Positions 27,133-36,550 of a DNA stretch of 64,000 bases are shown one piece after another. Made by a program: the position numbers and the translations under genes. The stretch spans positions 1,736,001 through 1,800,000 of the forward strand of contig CBDEHK010000001.1 in NCBI GenBank assembly GCA_965238305.1. Reading direction: 5' to 3'. Origin of the DNA: CBDCGJ01 sp965238305 (lineage in GTDB: Bacteria > Pseudomonadota > Alphaproteobacteria > GCA-2731375). Within the stretch, counting starts at the first letter, position 1; the number at the start of each line of letters is the position of its first letter. Below the pieces are notes generated by a model, which did no database searches, was not told the DNA's origin, and saw only the letters and a list, made by a program, of their open reading frames with translations.

Positions 27133-27208
27133 TGTTTGGGTCCAATTCTCGCAGTTGGTGCTTGTTAAACGGAACGATTTCTATGTTTGTCCAGGTGAAC
27201 AACGGCTC

Positions 27209-28411
27209 CTATGTTTGCCATTGCGCTATCCATTCGTCGAGTTCGTCGTTGGGCATCGGTTTGGCAATGAAATATCCTTGAACAACATCAACACCGAGAG
27301 ACGCCACCAGATCCCAATCCGCTTGATTTTCAACACCTTCGGCGACAGTAGTCATGCCGAGCGATTTGGCGAGCGTCACACTGCTTTCCAGGATCGCCCG
27401 TGCAGCGGCGTCATTTACGGCGTCATTGACAAAGGCACGGTCGATTTTCAGTTCGGTAAACGGGATACGCTTGAGCTGCTCCATAGAGGAGTGACCGGTG
27501 CCAAAATCGTCAATGGAAAGGGACACGCCCTTGAGCCTGAGCCGGGTCAAGATTTCCAGCGGGCCTTTGATGTCTTGCATCAAACGGCTCTCGGTAATTT
27601 CCAAAATGATATGGGATGGGTCAAGGCCGTTTTGCGCCGCGGTATCAACAATGAATTCTGGCAAATCAAGCCGGTTGAGTGATTCCACGGAGATATTTAC
27701 CGCAACCTTGAAGTCGCGTCCGTCGGCCAGCCACTTGCCGCCTTGTTGGGTTGCGATCATGTAAATGGCGTCGGTCATTTCATCAATCAGACCATGATCC
27801 TCCGCCACCGGGATAAATGCCACCGGCGGAATCAATCCGCGCTCTTTGTGACGCCATCGCACCAGACTTTCGACACCGATAATCTTCCGGTCCGGGACGG
27901 ATACTTTGGGTTGATAGAATAGCTCCAATTCATCCGATTCTATCGCTGCACGCAGTTCATCCACGTCCGGTGCGTCGATAGGTGCATAGCTGTGCCGAAT
28001 TGACAGATTATTCTCGAGATTGCCGAGCAATTTCTTCAAGTCATCTGGCTTGACCGGCTTCGATAGAGCACCAAGTATTGTCAGATTGTGCGCTTCGGCT
28101 AAACTGCGCACCGTCTCTAGAACGCGTTGGTCTTCGCCGCTGATCAACGCCACGGCGCCGTTAAATTCCGATTTCGTAAGATGGCGCAAAAATTCCACAC
28201 CATCCATGCCCGGCATGTTTAGATCACATAGAATTATGTCCGTAGAATTGTCCCGAAGATGCTCAAGGGCGGCTTGACCGTTTTCGCTATTGGCCACTTC
28301 TATTGCGCCCAAATTTTTCAAAATTCGCGTGACTAAGCTACGCATGAAAGCTTCGTCATCGACGACAAGGTAACGATAACCCGCTAAGACGTCTTGAACC
28401 TGTTCGTTCAT
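27209..28411 (-). CDS. Response regulator with EAL domain (c-di-GMP phosphodiesterase type)
   Basis: 400 residues. Residues about 12-130 are a receiver (LVVDDEAFMR, phospho-Asp63 in LCDLNMPGMDG, Lys in LSKPVKP). Residues about 150-395 are an EAL domain, with the signature as GVESLVRW (Glu181, ESL instead of EAL). Other catalytic motifs are intact: NISVESL, ILEITES, SIDDFGTGHSS, ELKIDRAFV, TVAEGVEN and VQGYFIAKP. Retention of the metal-binding acidic residues suggests active hydrolysis of c-di-GMP under phosphorylation control. With two hybrid kinases and a CheY-like protein beside it, it is the likely output of this signalling block, probably setting motility or biofilm state. Confidence 0.92.
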   Translation of the reverse strand: MNEQVQDVLAGYRYLVVDDEAFMRSLVTRILKNLGAIEVANSENGQAALEHLRDNSTDIILCDLNMPGMDGVEFLRHLTKSEFNGAVALISGEDQRVLETVRSLAEAHNLTILGALSKPVKPDDLKKLLGNLENNLSIRHSYAPIDAPDVDELRAAIESDELELFYQPKVSVPDRKIIGVESLVRWRHKERGLIPPVAFIPVAEDHGLIDEMTDAIYMIATQQGGKWLADGRDFKVAVNISVESLNRLDLPEFIVDTAAQNGLDPSHIILEITESRLMQDIKGPLEILTRLRLKGVSLSIDDFGTGHSSMEQLKRIPFTELKIDRAFVNDAVNDAAARAILESSVTLAKSLGMTTVAEGVENQADWDLVASLGVDVVQGYFIAKPMPNDELDEWIAQWQT

Positions 28412-28733
28412 GATACAACCTCAATTAGGCGAAATAACTTGCACCGATCTTCAGTGGATTTGGGGTCGTTTTGTCCCTCACACGAGGTGGTATTTTGTGC
28501 CTGGCGTTTTTAGAACCAAATTCACCGAATATGTCGGCGGCATTCACACACTCCTTATTGAAAATTTCTGTTGGCGCTTGCCTGAATAGTAGAATTATAA
28601 CAGAAATTTCAAAGCAACCAACAGCTGATCGAACGATTTCAGTATTTACTGTCTATCATCACAATACGCCGGCACGCAGCGTTATCAGTCGTTCTGAACC
28701 GTCGACCTCTTCTCAAGCTGACACAGATCAACA

Positions 28734-31700
28734 CTAAAGCCGCGCGATGAAGCTCATGACATCACCTGCGAGACCAGCCAATTCGGGATACAATATTTCA
28801 ATTCTCGACCAATCCTCAGCTTCGCCAGCGGCTTCCAGTTCGGTACTCAGATCCGACAATCTGTCGGCGCCAATGGTGCGCGAGGAGGATTTTAGTTTGT
28901 GCGCAGCTCTTTTTATCGCGTCGGCGTCGCGGGAAGTGAAACCGGCGTCGATGTCGGCAATGATATCCAACGAAGGTTGGACAAACTCATCAAGTATTTC
29001 TTTAATCAAATCCATGTCCGCGCCGAACATATCTGTCAGGACTTTAATATCGACCACCACTTCGGCGCCGGGAACAACTTCATCGGATCCGCTTTCGGGT
29101 TCCGATATCGCTTTCGAGGTGGCGGCGCCGTGATCGACCGGTAACCACTTGGCCAACATGGCTTTCAGTTTATCCATTTCCAGCGGTTTGGGCAGATAAT
29201 CGTCCATACCTGATGCAAGACAGCGTTCGGCCTCGCCCTGCAGCGCGTTGGCGGTAATGGCGACGATCGGTAGCCGCGTTTCACTTTCTAACTCCAAATG
29301 CCGAAGCGCGCCGGTTAGCTCGTAGCCATCCATGTTCGGCATATGGCAATCGGTGAGGACGAGGCCGTAGCCGCCATTTTTGAACATAGCCAATGCGATG
29401 GCGCCGTCATCGGCAACTTCGCACGCATAACCGAGAATATTCAGTTGGCGGCGGATGACGTCCTGATTGGTGACATTGTCTTCGGCGACCAGAATCAATT
29501 CTCCGGCAGCGCGCGCTTCCTCCAACCCCGGTACAATTCGGGCGCCGGCGCTTATGCCTTGTATGTCCCCGTCGACAGTCGGGCTGGCACGACCAGCCGC
29601 CATGGCAATGCCATGCATGAAGCTGCTTTTGCGCACCGGCGCACTCTCCACCACGACCATGTCCGGCAAGATCATGCCACGGCGTTTTGTGCGGTCATCG
29701 GTTAGGATGAGGAAACAAAGCCTGGAGATCTGGAGATTGTTCCTCAAGCTATCGATCACGGCCTCACGGTCTAGGTCGCCAGCCAACTGGCCCAGTACGA
29801 GGATGTCAAACGGATCGGTTTTTGTGTTTGCCTGGATTTCACCGACCAGGTTTTTGGCGGCGATCGGTGTTATCCTGGCGCCGCACGCATGTGTGTAGCG
29901 CTCCACCGCTTCGGCGGTATCGCTATGGTTTGTAGCATAAGCGACGTTTACCCCTGACAAATCATATTGCCAGGCTGAATCCGCTGACTGTTCCGCAACA
30001 TCAAGCGTCAGTGTTAGATGGAAGGACGAGCCGCTGCCTTCTTCGCTTTCAACTTCGATCACACCACCCAACAAGCCGCTCAGTGTCTTGCTGATCGACA
30101 ACCCGAGCCCGGTACCACCAAAGCGCCGGGTGGTCGACTGATCGGCCTGGGTGAATGGCGTGAACAATTTGTCGACCATTTCCGCCGACATGCCGATGCC
30201 ATTATCGACAATCGAAAAGCGGATGCGGGCCTGATTGTTTCGGATCGGTTCCAACAGTTCCGCGCGCAGCGATACTACACCTTCGCGGTCTGCGTTGGTC
30301 ATTGTAAATTTGGTCGCATTCCCCAACAAATTAAACAGAATTTGGCGGAGGCGGACTTGGTCGGTTATCACCTGATCGGGAATTTCGGGATCGATGATGA
30401 GTGACAACCGCAGATTCTTGTTGGCGACATTGGGGAGCAAAGTTTCGGCGACCCCTTCAACAACGCGATCGATGCTGACAGGGATTTTCTCCAGCGACAT
30501 TTTGCCGGCTTCAATCTTCGAAAAATCCAAAATGTCATTGATAATCTGCAACAGTGCGAAGGCGGAATCCTGCACCGTGTTCATCATCACCCGCTGATCG
30601 GATTCGAGCTGCGTTTCCTGCAACAACGAGATCATTCCCACCACGCCGTTCATCGGCGTGCGAATTTCATGACTCATCGCTGCGAGAAAGGCGGCTTTCG
30701 ATCGCGTCGCTGCCTCGGCTACGTCCCTGGCCTCCAATATCTCCTGCTCGGCGCGCTTGCGTTCAATCACCCGACCGACTTGATTGCCGATGTTGTCGAG
30801 CACGGACAATAGTGAATCGTCCTGTTCGGTCGCCTCGGCGGTGAAGAATTCCATCACTGCGGCGACTTTATCGCCGACCAAAATCGGTACTGCAAAGCCG
30901 GCCTTGACGCCAATATCGTCGGCCTGCTTGGCGCGGGGGAAGTTCGCATCCTTGGTGACGTCGACAATCCAGGCCGGCTTGCCGCTCTGGAACACCCGGC
31001 CCGGCAACCCAATGCCGCGCTTAAAGGTGGTTTCATTGGTCACCCGGCGGAAAGTGGCGAAGCGATCGGGTTCGTCCAAATGCCAAATGTCCGTCGGAAC
31101 CAAGATATCGGGTTCATCGTCATGGCATTGGTAGACATGGCCAACTGGCCAGGAGTTGAACGCGCAGACCGCATCGACACATGCCCGCAGTGCGTCATCA
31201 ACGTCCTGTGCCTGATTGGCGCTAGCCGCCGCCTCATGTAACAATTGAACCAGTTGGGTCTGTCTTTGCAGTGCCTCTTCGGCCTGTTTGCGTTCAGTGA
31301 TGTCAAGAACCGTACCGACGATGCGCTTTGGCTTACCCGCATCGTCTCTATGCACCGTACTGCCCTTGGAAAGTTGCCAGCGGGTCTCTCCCTGTTTGGT
31401 GACGACACGATATTCAATTTCATAGTCGTCGATCTCGCCGGCCGCGTTTTGTCGATTATATGCGTCGACCCGTTCCCTATCCTCGGGATGAAATGTCTTG
31501 CTCGCGATATCTTCTGGGTCTCCGACTTCATCGTATGAATAGCCCAACAAATTTGCCCATTTTTCGTTGACGACAAACTCACCGGTCTCAAATTTGATGT
31601 CCCAGGAACCGAGATCGCCGCCCTGTAACGCGAGCTTGAGCCGCTCCTCGCCAACCCGAAGAGCAACTTCCGTCCGTTTTCGTTCGGTGATATCGGTTTG

Positions 31701-34700
31701 TGTTGCAACAATGCCGCCGTCTGATATCCGGCGCCGTTGTATTTCCACTGTAACGCCATTGTTGCGGGTATATTCATAAAAATACGTGCTTCCTCCAGTT
31801 TCAGTGACCCACATGTCGTCGAGACGGGAGACGTCGTTAATATGTTCATCGTCTAAACTCAATTCACCGCGATCCCACAAAATGTCAACGAGCGCGCTAA
31901 ATGGCAGATCGATACTCAGTTGCTCCTTAGTGAGACCCATCAACTCTCTGGCGCGGTCGTTGAACAACTGAACCTTCTGTTCGGAGTCATACATGATGAC
32001 GCCTTGGGCCATGTTATCGAGTACCGCTTGCAATGTTTCTTGCTGTGCGGCAATTTTCTCTTCCGCCACTTTGCGTTCGGTGATGTCCGAGAGCACGGCC
32101 ACAGAGCCGCCGCCGTCGATCGCGGATTTACGCAACGCCAAAGTCCGGCCCCTATGGGTCTGCAATTCGACCTCCAGATACTGGCTATCCAGATACGAGG
32201 CCATGCGTTGATCAACCAGCGCCGTTTTGTCGCCCGGGCCATAAAAACCTTGATCGGCGGCATAACTCAGGACGTCGCGAATGGGCTTGCCAGCGGCGAC
32301 CAGCGATTCTGGGACGTCCGTTAGTTCTATATAACGATGATTGAACATCACATAGTTGAGATCCGCGTCGAGCATGAAGATGCCGTCCGACATATTGTCA
32401 AGCGCGGCCTGCAATAGCGCTTGCTTGGCAGCAATCTCTGCATCCGCGTAGGTGCGCTTGGTGATGTTGGAAAAAGTGTGCACGCAGCCGCCACCGGGAA
32501 GCGGGTTGTGCCGGCATTCATAAACGCGACCGTCCGGCAGATGTCGTTCGAAGGTGAAATGATCTCGCCGTCGGACCATGGCCTCGGCCTGGGCGAAATC
32601 GAAATCGGTGATATCGTTGGCTTCGGCCCAAACTTTAATAAATTCCTCGATGCCCGGCCGGCTGTCGAGGAACTCTTTGCTCAAATTAAAACTGCGCGCG
32701 AAACGTTCATTGTAGTTTCGCAAACGGAATTCATCGTCCAGCATAATAATGTTCTGGCCCATCGCCTGCATGGTCGTGTCGAGTATCTCGCTTTGCCGCG
32801 CCAAGGTCGCCTCGGTATCCTTGCGTCGGCTGATGTCGAGGACACAGGACAGCATCGCGTCAGTGCCGCGATAGTTGATCGGTGAGGCCGAGACCAGACA
32901 CCAAACATGCTCGCCGGTGCCCATCCGACGCAGCAGCAGCTCCATTTCAGCGACCCGCCCGTCCCTGGCATAAGTCTCAAGAAACGTTTGCCGTCCGTCG
33001 TCGGTGGCGAAGGCGTATTGTGACGTATTCTGCTCGATTTCCTCAATAGTCTGCCGGTGAAGTTCAGAATTGGCCCGGTTGAGGCGCAGCAAATGACCGC
33101 TCTCGGCCTCTAATATGCTGAGCGGAAACGGCGTCTCCTCGAAAATCCGATCAAGCAGCTCCGTCTCCTGTTCAGCATGCAATTCCACCTGTTTACGTTT
33201 GCTGATATCGAGGACGCTGGTCAGCACGGCATCGATGCCGCGATAGTTGATCGGTGAGGCCGAGACCAGACACCAAACCGGCTCGCCGGTGCCTAGCCGG
33301 CGCAGCAATAGTTCCATTTCAACGACCCGGCCGTCCTTGGCTAAAGCGTCGAGAAACTTTTGGTGTTCGCCTTCAATGACAAAGAGGTCACGTGAGGTGG
33401 TCTGTAGAGATTCTTCAACCGATTGTCGGTGGAGTTCAACATTGGCCCGGTTGGCGCGTAGCCCTCGGCCGCTCGCGGCGTCCAGTATGCCAAGAGGAAA
33501 TGGGGTCTCTTCGAATATTCGATCGAGCAGTTCCTGCTCCTGTTCAGCGCGCAATTCGACCCGTTTACGCTCGCTTATGTCGAGGCCATAGCTAAGCACC
33601 GCATCCCTACCGCGATAGTTGATCGGTGAGGCCGAGACTAGACACCAAACCGGCTCGCCGGTGCCTTGCCGGCGTAGCAATAGCTCCATTTCAACGACCC
33701 GCCCGTCCTCGGCAAAAGCGTCAAGAAACTTTTGGTGTCCGTCTTCAGTGGCAAAGGCGTCTGGTGTCCTATTCTGCATGATCTGTTCAATCGATTGTCG
33801 GTGAAATTCGACATTGGCCCGATTGACCCGCAGCATCCGCCCGCTCCCGGCATCTCTTATGCCAAGGGCAATCGGCGTTTCTTCGAAAATTCGATCAAGC
33901 AGTTCCTGCTCCTGTTTGGCGAGCAATTCCGCTCGTTTACGCTCGGTGATGTCGTAAACCCATGCAAGGCGGCCCTCAATGCCCCCGTACAATATCGGCA
34001 TCATGGTCAGCACCATCCAAAAATTGGCGCCGTCGTCGCCTAAGAATTCCGCTTCGAAATGGTCGACCCGACCATCTGCCGCATAGCGTGCTCTAAGCTC
34101 GTCGGCGACCGCGGGATCGACGAACCGGCTACCTGATTTGAACCCAACCAAATCTTCCTTGGGTCGGCCAGTCATCTCCGCAATGCGGCTATTCGCATAA
34201 ACGAACTTGCCGTCTTCATCAAATATCGAAACCCCGACAGGGCTCGATTCAAGCACTGCAGACAGACGTTCCTCGCTTTCTCGGAGTTTGCTCTCTGCCC
34301 GTTTACGCTCGGTGATGTCCGTTATCCATGTCAGGACCGCCGGTTGCCCCTCCCAGGTGATGTTTTGGACAAAATTTTCGGTCCAAACCGGTTTGCTGCC
34401 ATTGTTTCCAAACCGTAGCTCGAAGGTCGGCGATACATCCTCGCCTTGCTGCCGCTGACGCCTGCGCTCAGTCAGGATTTCCCGGTCCTCGTCGATCAAA
34501 TAGTCGTAAGGGTTGAATTCCAGTGTCAGCGGTTGCGGCGGCTGGATTCCAATAATCCGATACAACGACTCATTGGCAAAAATCACGCCGCTTGGAACAC
34601 TGATCGCCACACCGAGCGCTGAGTCCTCGATCAGACGGCGGAAATTACCGTCAGCGGACGGCGTCAATGTGTCGATGGCGGCCAACAATTTTCGCCTTGG

Positions 34701-34838
34701 ACCGAGCGGGATCTCCATTTCCTTTAGATCGTCCGCAGTCAGATGCGCCAGTGCAGTCAAATCGACCTCATTTTTGGCCAATACGCCCGCGTATTTGCCG
34801 AGATCGTTATTTTCCAACCAGTGGGTGATGTCATTCAT
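28734..34838 (-). CDS. Giant soluble hybrid histidine kinase: SAM, nine PAS, GAF, HisKA, HATPase, REC, Hpt
   Basis: 2034 residues from ATG 34838 (AAGG upstream). Residues 1-60 form a SAM domain (WLENNDLGKYAGVLAKNEVD...LTADDLKEMEIPLGPRRKLL). Then about nine PAS/PAC units (63-1185) each end in an ITERK/ISERK-like linker. A GAF domain follows (about 1190-1360, WPVGHVYQ...GLPGRVFQSGKPAWI), then HisKA (SHEIRTPMNG, near 1385), HATPase (VDNGIGM, RRFGGTGLGLSI), a degenerate receiver, a receiver (LTDCHMPNMDGY) and Hpt (AAHKLKSSSRTIGA). There are no membrane helices, so it senses cytoplasmic signals. PAS units 3-5 are near-copies of 124 residues each. Its C-terminal half is clearly paralogous to the hybrid kinase at 22487-26371. 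SAM domains are rare in bacterial kinases and suggest self-assembly or partner binding. Confidence 0.93.
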   Translation of the reverse strand: MNDITHWLENNDLGKYAGVLAKNEVDLTALAHLTADDLKEMEIPLGPRRKLLAAIDTLTPSADGNFRRLIEDSALGVAISVPSGVIFANESLYRIIGIQPPQPLTLEFNPYDYLIDEDREILTERRRQRQQGEDVSPTFELRFGNNGSKPVWTENFVQNITWEGQPAVLTWITDITERKRAESKLRESEERLSAVLESSPVGVSIFDEDGKFVYANSRIAEMTGRPKEDLVGFKSGSRFVDPAVADELRARYAADGRVDHFEAEFLGDDGANFWMVLTMMPILYGGIEGRLAWVYDITERKRAELLAKQEQELLDRIFEETPIALGIRDAGSGRMLRVNRANVEFHRQSIEQIMQNRTPDAFATEDGHQKFLDAFAEDGRVVEMELLLRRQGTGEPVWCLVSASPINYRGRDAVLSYGLDISERKRVELRAEQEQELLDRIFEETPFPLGILDAASGRGLRANRANVELHRQSVEESLQTTSRDLFVIEGEHQKFLDALAKDGRVVEMELLLRRLGTGEPVWCLVSASPINYRGIDAVLTSVLDISKRKQVELHAEQETELLDRIFEETPFPLSILEAESGHLLRLNRANSELHRQTIEEIEQNTSQYAFATDDGRQTFLETYARDGRVAEMELLLRRMGTGEHVWCLVSASPINYRGTDAMLSCVLDISRRKDTEATLARQSEILDTTMQAMGQNIIMLDDEFRLRNYNERFARSFNLSKEFLDSRPGIEEFIKVWAEANDITDFDFAQAEAMVRRRDHFTFERHLPDGRVYECRHNPLPGGGCVHTFSNITKRTYADAEIAAKQALLQAALDNMSDGIFMLDADLNYVMFNHRYIELTDVPESLVAAGKPIRDVLSYAADQGFYGPGDKTALVDQRMASYLDSQYLEVELQTHRGRTLALRKSAIDGGGSVAVLSDITERKVAEEKIAAQQETLQAVLDNMAQGVIMYDSEQKVQLFNDRARELMGLTKEQLSIDLPFSALVDILWDRGELSLDDEHINDVSRLDDMWVTETGGSTYFYEYTRNNGVTVEIQRRRISDGGIVATQTDITERKRTEVALRVGEERLKLALQGGDLGSWDIKFETGEFVVNEKWANLLGYSYDEVGDPEDIASKTFHPEDRERVDAYNRQNAAGEIDDYEIEYRVVTKQGETRWQLSKGSTVHRDDAGKPKRIVGTVLDITERKQAEEALQRQTQLVQLLHEAAASANQAQDVDDALRACVDAVCAFNSWPVGHVYQCHDDEPDILVPTDIWHLDEPDRFATFRRVTNETTFKRGIGLPGRVFQSGKPAWIVDVTKDANFPRAKQADDIGVKAGFAVPILVGDKVAAVMEFFTAEATEQDDSLLSVLDNIGNQVGRVIERKRAEQEILEARDVAEAATRSKAAFLAAMSHEIRTPMNGVVGMISLLQETQLESDQRVMMNTVQDSAFALLQIINDILDFSKIEAGKMSLEKIPVSIDRVVEGVAETLLPNVANKNLRLSLIIDPEIPDQVITDQVRLRQILFNLLGNATKFTMTNADREGVVSLRAELLEPIRNNQARIRFSIVDNGIGMSAEMVDKLFTPFTQADQSTTRRFGGTGLGLSISKTLSGLLGGVIEVESEEGSGSSFHLTLTLDVAEQSADSAWQYDLSGVNVAYATNHSDTAEAVERYTHACGARITPIAAKNLVGEIQANTKTDPFDILVLGQLAGDLDREAVIDSLRNNLQISRLCFLILTDDRTKRRGMILPDMVVVESAPVRKSSFMHGIAMAAGRASPTVDGDIQGISAGARIVPGLEEARAAGELILVAEDNVTNQDVIRRQLNILGYACEVADDGAIALAMFKNGGYGLVLTDCHMPNMDGYELTGALRHLELESETRLPIVAITANALQGEAERCLASGMDDYLPKPLEMDKLKAMLAKWLPVDHGAATSKAISEPESGSDEVVPGAEVVVDIKVLTDMFGADMDLIKEILDEFVQPSLDIIADIDAGFTSRDADAIKRAAHKLKSSSRTIGADRLSDLSTELEAAGEAEDWSRIEILYPELAGLAGDVMSFIARL
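32845..33960 (-). repeat. Three tandem 372-bp PAS-coding repeats inside the giant kinase
   Basis: The same DNA string beginning ATAGTTGATCGGTGAGGCCG recurs at 32871, 33243 and 33615, an exact spacing of 372 bases (124 codons). The proteins share QELLDRIFEETP, RANxELHRQ, GRVxEMELLLRR, GTGEPVWCLVSASPINYRG and LDIS. This is in-frame segmental duplication, and the three copies have since diverged at their ligand-facing positions. Boundaries are approximate. Confidence 0.85.
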
Positions 34839-34972
34839 GATTTCGACCTTGCCGAATTATGCAGCAACTGAAACAAAGTCCATTGCTTTGGCCCAAGACT
34901 AGCAACGTAAACGGCTTGACGCCAGCTTCGGCGGCCTTGATCCGCTGATTTGCGGCATAGATCTAGCGAAAT

Positions 34973-35215
34973 TTGGTTGGCCACGATATCATCCGCCTAC
35001 GCATTAGCATTCATACCGGTGAAGTGGTGTTCGAAGCCGAGGACATATTTGGCGACGGCGTAAATGTGGTAGGGCGTCTGGAGGAGCTGGCCGCGCCAGG
35101 CCAGGTACTGACCTCCGATAACGCCTATCAGAGTCTTGACGGCAAGACAGCGGACCAAATTGACGGCGTCGACTGCCATCAGTTGAAGAATGTCATGCGT
35201 CCGGTTGCCGATTGG
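34973..35215 (+). pseudogene. Class III nucleotide cyclase, C-terminal fragment
   Basis: The plus frame from TTG 34973 reads LRISIHTGEVVFEAEDIFGD-GVNVVGRLEELAAPGQVLTSD...QLKNVMRPVADWHW. It is the second half of a class III cyclase homology domain (R.GIN.GDV..E.DDIYGDGVNVAARLE.LA.PG...S......QLKN...PV...). The metal/adenine-binding first half and start are missing, so it cannot be functional. The reading frame goes on to 35335 without recognised homology. It lies in the divergent gap upstream of the giant kinase and the PstS-like gene. Confidence 0.7.
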
Positions 35216-35335
35216 CATTGGCCGAAAGCCGCAGGGTTTTCAAATCCGGGTGTGTCAGTGGACTCAGAATTTCTACGATCCACGATCGGCCCCATCCGAC
35301 AGGCAGGGATACCTGAGGCAGGGCTTTCGAAATGA

Positions 35336-35655
35336 CGCGCCTAAATCTTGGGTTGCGGTATCGCAATGTGATAGTCGATTGATTTTTTCTCGGCCAGTAT
35401 CGATTTCTCAGATGTTCACGAAAAATCACATCGAATAGAAACTTTTGTTCCTCGGCAACCAGTTTCTGGCAACTGTAGGTCGTTTAGATTGTCTAGACTG
35501 CATCCCGATGGAATCAGATTTTCTAACACTGCCATAAATTCTAGCCAAATTTTCCAGCGTTAACGATTTTTTTACTCGGAGACAGCATTTTCATATTTTT
35601 AGAATATCTTTTCACCACAATTCGTAAACGACCTATCCCATCAGGAGAGAACTAT
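35336..35655. other. Promoter-proximal gap before the PstS-like gene
   Basis: About 320 AT-rich bases. AGGAGAG at the right end is the ribosome binding site for 35656. No other gene or RNA recognised. Confidence 0.4.
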
Positions 35656-36462
35656 ATGTTCGACAAAAGTAAAACCACCACAATTGCCCTGCTATCAGCG
35701 CTAATCGTTGCGACCGTTACATCAATGGCGTCTGCAAAAGAAATCGTTATCGTCGGTACCGGCGACGGTACAGCTGTCCTCAAAAGCATTGGTGCCGCCT
35801 TCAGCACAGCTAACCCAGGCGTGACTATAAGTGTACCGAAAAGCATCGGTTCCGGTGGCGCTATTAAATCGGTCGGCAACGATAAGAACATCATTGGGCG
35901 GGTCGCGCGAGGGATCAAGAACAAAGAAAAAGGTTATGGGCTCACCCATGTCGCCTACGCGAAAATTCCGGTCGTTTTCTTTGTAAACAAAAATGTCGGG
36001 GTACAGGGTTTATCCCATGAACAGGTCGCCGGCATCTATTCCGGAAAGATTACCAATTGGAAGGATGTTGGTGGAAAAGATGCGAAAATTCGAGTGGTCC
36101 GGCGCGAAGATGGCGACAGCTCCTTGTCTGTCCTAAAAAAAACGCTGCCTGGTTTTGGTGACATCAAAATTACCTCTAAGTCGAAAGAAGTTTTGAACAC
36201 TACCGAAAACTTCGCGATCGTAGAGCGCACGAAGGGCACCATCGGTTTTGGTCCCTATTCCAACGCCAAAAAAGCCAACGTGACCATCCTCAAGATCAAT
36301 GGCCTGGCTTCTGACGCTCCAGATTATCCCAGCGTAACCAAATTGGGTTTTGTGTTCAAAGACGGTTCCAAGACCGGCGACATCAAAAAGTTTATTGAAT
36401 TCGCAACGTCCGACGCGGCTCACGCATCGATCAAGAAAGCTTACGGCTTCCCAGCGAACTAA
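35656..36462 (+). CDS. PstS-like (PBP type II) periplasmic binding protein
   Basis: 268 residues with AGGAGAG upstream. Residues 1-27 are a signal peptide (cleavage after ASA-K). The mature protein shows the PstS-like pattern: IVGTGDGTAVLKSIGAAFST, SIGSGGAIKSVGNDKNIIGR, VVFFVNKNVGVQGLSHEQVA, GIYSGKITNWKDVGGKDAKI and RVVRREDGDSS, with the phosphate-binding-type Gly/Ser loops and the Arg. It is shorter than true PstS and has no pst transporter genes beside it. Instead a chemoreceptor gene follows after a hairpin, so it may present a bound anion to that receptor rather than to a transporter (inference). Confidence 0.82.
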   Translation: MFDKSKTTTIALLSALIVATVTSMASAKEIVIVGTGDGTAVLKSIGAAFSTANPGVTISVPKSIGSGGAIKSVGNDKNIIGRVARGIKNKEKGYGLTHVAYAKIPVVFFVNKNVGVQGLSHEQVAGIYSGKITNWKDVGGKDAKIRVVRREDGDSSLSVLKKTLPGFGDIKITSKSKEVLNTTENFAIVERTKGTIGFGPYSNAKKANVTILKINGLASDAPDYPSVTKLGFVFKDGSKTGDIKKFIEFATSDAAHASIKKAYGFPAN

Positions 36463-36470
36463 TCCAAGTC

Positions 36471-36515
36471 CACCAGCCCCTGGGGTCATAGACTTCGACC
36501 TCGGGACGGCTGGTG
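36471..36515 (+). promoter_or_regulatory. Long hairpin after the PstS-like gene
   Basis: CACCAGCC (36471-36478) pairs with GGCTGGTG (36508-36515), and inside it CCTGGGGTC pairs with GACCTCGGG using two G-T wobbles. A 2-base bulge and a 9-base loop remain. There is no uninterrupted T-run, so partial termination or mRNA 3'-end protection is likely. It may set a high ratio of binding protein to chemoreceptor. Confidence 0.65.
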
Positions 36516-36550
36516 ATTTCCTTTGCTTAACATATTAGGAATACTGGAAC

